Assembly: GCF_003429005.1 (NCBI RefSeq)
Contig: NZ_QVQV01000001.1
Coordinates: 861,864 to 925,863 of the forward strand
DNA length: 64,000 bases
From: Paraburkholderia sp. DHOC27
GTDB taxonomy: Bacteria > Pseudomonadota > Gammaproteobacteria > Burkholderiales > Burkholderiaceae
Direction of reading: 5' to 3'
Every line of letters begins with the position of its first letter. Position 1 is the stretch's first letter. The translations under genes and the position numbers were made by a program. Of this stretch, positions 62,065-64,000 are shown one piece after another. Below the pieces are notes generated by a model. The model searched no databases and had not been told where the DNA came from. It was given only the letters and a program-made list of their open reading frames with translations.

Positions 62065-62541
62065 ATGCACTTAAGCGAATTTCCCGACACCCCAGATGTG
62101 TTTCCCGATGACGATTGCTTCGCGATTCGTCAGGCGGCGCGCTACGTTTCGCAGCTTTATGACCGTCATCTCGCGGAGGTGGGTTTGACCATCACGCAGT
62201 ACTCCATCTTGCGGCGCATCAGGAACAACCCGCAGATGACCATGAAGCAACTGGTCAAGGCAACCCTGCTCAAGCGGACCACGTTGGTGCGCACGGTGCA
62301 GCCGTTGCAGCGCGATGGTCTTGTCAGCAGCCGCAGCCTGCCGGCGCAGGGGCGGGAGCGGATATTGAGCCTGACGCCGGATGGCGAGGCGAGACTCGCT
62401 GCCGCCGGGAGGCATTGGCATGCGGCGCAGGAAGAGTTCGAGCAGCGTTTCGGCGCGGACCGGTCGGCATTGCTGCGGCGCGAGTTGCTGGACATCGTGA
62501 GGGCCCCGGCAGGAGAGCCGATGAATGAGCCTGCGGAATAA
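62065..62541 (+). CDS. MarR-family regulator 2 (paralogue of the upstream MarR)
   Basis: A 158-residue MarR regulator similar to the one before it: DDDCFAIRQAARYVSQLYDRHLAEVGLTITQYSIL aligns with the first, and KQLVKATLLKRTTLVRTVQPLQRDGLV is the recognition region. The single Cys of the N-terminal pattern is kept. The start is taken at ATG 62065 with GAGAAGAG upstream; a TTG at 62047 is less likely. A half-site resembling the operator (TGTGTATGCAC, 62060-62070) overlaps the start codon. The pair looks like a tandem duplication that has diverged. Confidence 0.87.
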   Translation: MHLSEFPDTPDVFPDDDCFAIRQAARYVSQLYDRHLAEVGLTITQYSILRRIRNNPQMTMKQLVKATLLKRTTLVRTVQPLQRDGLVSSRSLPAQGRERILSLTPDGEARLAAAGRHWHAAQEEFEQRFGADRSALLRRELLDIVRAPAGEPMNEPAE

Positions 62542-62664
62542 GGTGGGAAATAAGTCGCGAATCAAGCCACAAAACAAGTCGCGAAGCTGGCTGCGAACTT
62601 AGCCACCGAACCATAAAAATTTTTGCTTAGAGCAGGCGTGTCGAACACGCCTTTTTTCAACGCC

Positions 62665-62688
62665 ATTTTGTGCATACGCACACAAAAT
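62665..62688. promoter_or_regulatory. Extended palindrome, probable MarR operator at emrA
   Basis: ATTTTGTG (62665-62672) and CACAAAAT (62681-62688) are perfect inverted arms with an eight-base spacer. The core TGTGCATACGCACA (62669-62682) differs from the site upstream of the first MarR gene at one base. It ends one base before the emrA-like start codon, so a bound repressor would cover the start region. Confidence 0.68.
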
Positions 62689-62689
62689 C

Positions 62690-63790
62690 ATGTCCACATC
62701 TCCATCGTCTCTCGCACCACCCAGCGCCGCCGGCCTCGCCAAACCTGCCCGCCGCATTCCGTGGATGCTCCTCGCGGTGATCGTCGTACTGGTGGTGCTG
62801 GCCGCGGCGTTGTCGTACTGGTTCTTCGCCGGACGCTTCCTCGAAAGCACGGACGACGCCTACGTGGGTGGCGATGTCACGGTGATGGCGCCGAAAGTGA
62901 ACGGCTTCGTCACCGACGTGCTGGTGCGCGACAACCAGCGCGTGAAGGTGGGGCAGGTGCTGATCCGGCTCGACACGCGCGATTACGACGCGCGCCTTGC
63001 CCAGGCGAGTGCCGACACGCGCAGTGCCGAGGCGGCCGTCACGGAGTTGCAGGCCAGAAAATCGCTGCAGCTGGCCACCATCAGCGAGCACGCGGCCGAA
63101 GTGAAATCGTCGAGCGCCGAACTGACACGCAGCGCCGCGGATCAGACGCGTTACCGCGAACTGGTGAAAGACGAAGCCGTGTCGAACCAGGCCGTGGAAC
63201 GCGCCGATGCGGATATGCAGAAGGCGCGTGCCGCCGTGGATCAAAGTGGCGCCGCCTTGCTCGCCGCGCAACGCGAGATTTCCGTGCTGGATGCGCAGAT
63301 CGGCGCGGCGCAGGCTCGCGTGGCAACCGCGCAGGCGGCCCAGCGCGTGGCGGAACTGAATGTGGAGTACACCACGATCCGCTCGCCGGTAGATGGTTAT
63401 ATCGGCAACCGCACCGCGCGCGTGGGACTGCTCGCCAATGTCGGGACGTCGTTGCTCACCGTGGTGCCTTCGTCCGGCTTGTGGGTAGATGCGAACTTCA
63501 AGGAAGATCAGCTAAAGCATATGCAGGTGGGCGATTCGGTGGACGTGTCCCTCGATGCGTCGAGCCGCTCGCTGCATGGCGTCGTGGATAGCCTCGCGCC
63601 CGCCACCGGCGCCACCTTCAGCGTATTGCCGGCGGAAAACGCCACCGGCAACTTCACGAAGATCGTGCAGCGCGTGCCGGTGCGCATTCGACTCGACGTG
63701 CCGAAAGATATGGAAGGCGTGCTGCGGCCGGGCCTCTCGGCGACGGTGAAAGTCCATCTCGACTCCGGCAACACGCCGGCGCATTCCTGA
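62690..63790 (+). CDS. emrA: HlyD/EmrA-type membrane fusion protein
   Basis: A 366-residue periplasmic adaptor. A single N-terminal membrane helix (IPWMLLAVIVVLVVLAAALSYWFF) is followed by STDDAYVGGDVTVMAPKVNGFVTDVLVRDNQRVKVGQVL, the lipoyl-like half, a long coiled-coil hairpin (about residues 105-215) and YTTIRSPVDGYIGNRTARVG, the second lipoyl half. It should connect a DHA2 MFS pump with an outer-membrane channel for multidrug efflux. The ATG at 62690 has no visible ribosome site because operator sequence directly precedes it. The pump gene follows after 16 bases. Confidence 0.92.
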   Translation: MSTSPSSLAPPSAAGLAKPARRIPWMLLAVIVVLVVLAAALSYWFFAGRFLESTDDAYVGGDVTVMAPKVNGFVTDVLVRDNQRVKVGQVLIRLDTRDYDARLAQASADTRSAEAAVTELQARKSLQLATISEHAAEVKSSSAELTRSAADQTRYRELVKDEAVSNQAVERADADMQKARAAVDQSGAALLAAQREISVLDAQIGAAQARVATAQAAQRVAELNVEYTTIRSPVDGYIGNRTARVGLLANVGTSLLTVVPSSGLWVDANFKEDQLKHMQVGDSVDVSLDASSRSLHGVVDSLAPATGATFSVLPAENATGNFTKIVQRVPVRIRLDVPKDMEGVLRPGLSATVKVHLDSGNTPAHS

Positions 63791-63806
63791 GTCACGCGGA
63801 TCACGC

Positions 63807-64000
63807 ATGAACTCCGCTAAAAGCGCCACGGCGCACCCTCCGTCGAACCCCCCGTCGAACCCGGCCGATCAGCCCATCCGCACCCGCGCGTTTGCGTTTG
63901 CGCTGATGTGCCTCGGCTTTTTCATGGCCACGCTGGATATCCAGATCGTCGCGTCTTCGCTGCGCGATATTGGCGGCGGCTTGTCGGCGAGCCAGGACGA
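63807..64000 (+). CDS. emrB: DHA2-family MFS efflux pump, EmrB-like (truncated by window edge)
   Basis: The first 64 residues of an MFS transporter: after a Pro/Asn-rich N-terminus (PPSNPPSNPADQP) the first helix reads FAFALMCLGFFMATLDIQIV, with the DHA2 motif TLDIQIVASSLRDIGGGLSAS. The rest lies beyond base 64000. With the EmrA-like protein just upstream it would form a drug or organic-compound exporter, probably controlled by the MarR regulators. Confidence 0.88.
   Translation, partial: MNSAKSATAHPPSNPPSNPADQPIRTRAFAFALMCLGFFMATLDIQIVASSLRDIGGGLSASQD

Overview
This is high-GC (low-to-mid 60s percent), densely coding chromosomal DNA. Gene content points to a betaproteobacterium of the Burkholderiaceae, most likely Paraburkholderia or a close relative. 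Supporting features are a persulfide dioxygenase-rhodanese fusion of the type characterised from Burkholderia (Paraburkholderia) phytofirmans, a phasin, paired DUF2844/DUF3443 proteins, FUSC and DUF3309 proteins, and the MoxR/Bat operon. I saw no tRNA, rRNA, intact insertion sequence, prophage or CRISPR. The genus is inferred from protein resemblance, not from a marker gene.

Layout. 1-7.6 kb: a possible gene tail, a LuxR-type regulator with degenerate HD-GYP domains, a small Tudor-like (DUF2945) protein, an unknown membrane protein, methylmalonate-semialdehyde dehydrogenase, a TetR/short-chain dehydrogenase divergent pair with twin palindromic operators, and a DUF7002-like protein. 7.8-14.7 kb (minus strand): a sulfatase cassette (formylglycine-generating enzyme, HAD lipoprotein, sulfatase), followed by an MFS/spermidine-synthase-like fusion. 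15.1-21.6 kb: a tightly overlapping MoxR-DUF58-DUF4381-VWA-VWA/TPR-BatD operon. 21.6-27.7 kb: class I aldolase, a FecR-OmpA-CHASE2 operon, an MlaC-like lipid-transport auxiliary protein, and the persulfide dioxygenase-rhodanese fusion. 27.9-31 kb: ankyrin-repeat protein and FUSC protein.

31.2-35.3 kb: a LysR regulator diverges from a frameshifted substrate-binding protein gene, a thiazoline-carboxylate hydrolase and a carbamoylase-type amidohydrolase. Together these suggest conversion of 2-aminothiazoline-4-carboxylate to cysteine. 35.4-45.1 kb: mostly single genes (DUF1003, PAP2 phosphatase, dienelactone-hydrolase-like enzyme, unusual ABC ATPase, GT9 glycosyltransferase, Rieske/FAD reductase, small secreted and membrane proteins, SH3-NlpC/P60 lipoprotein). 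45.5-48.3 kb: phasin, then DUF2844 and DUF3443. 48.4-54 kb (minus): an autotransporter heptosyltransferase-like protein, a TPR-GT41 glycosyltransferase and a zinc metallopeptidase with a long Pro/Ala-rich tail. 54.3-61.4 kb: a transglutaminase/DUF2126, ATP-grasp/alpha-E, transglutaminase operon, a predicted but uncharacterised peptide-ligation system. 61.5-64 kb: two tandem MarR regulators and an EmrA/EmrB efflux pair cut by the right edge, joined by a shared palindromic operator.

The best candidates for undescribed biology are: (1) the DUF3443 lipoprotein, which shows the whole motif order of a two-lobed pepsin-like aspartic protease; (2) the transglutaminase/ATP-grasp/alpha-E island; (3) the FecR-OmpA-CHASE2 operon, whose CHASE2 protein has no output domain; and (4) the apparently periplasm-facing formylglycine-generating enzyme beside its sulfatase. 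All rest on reading motifs by eye; no database search was run.
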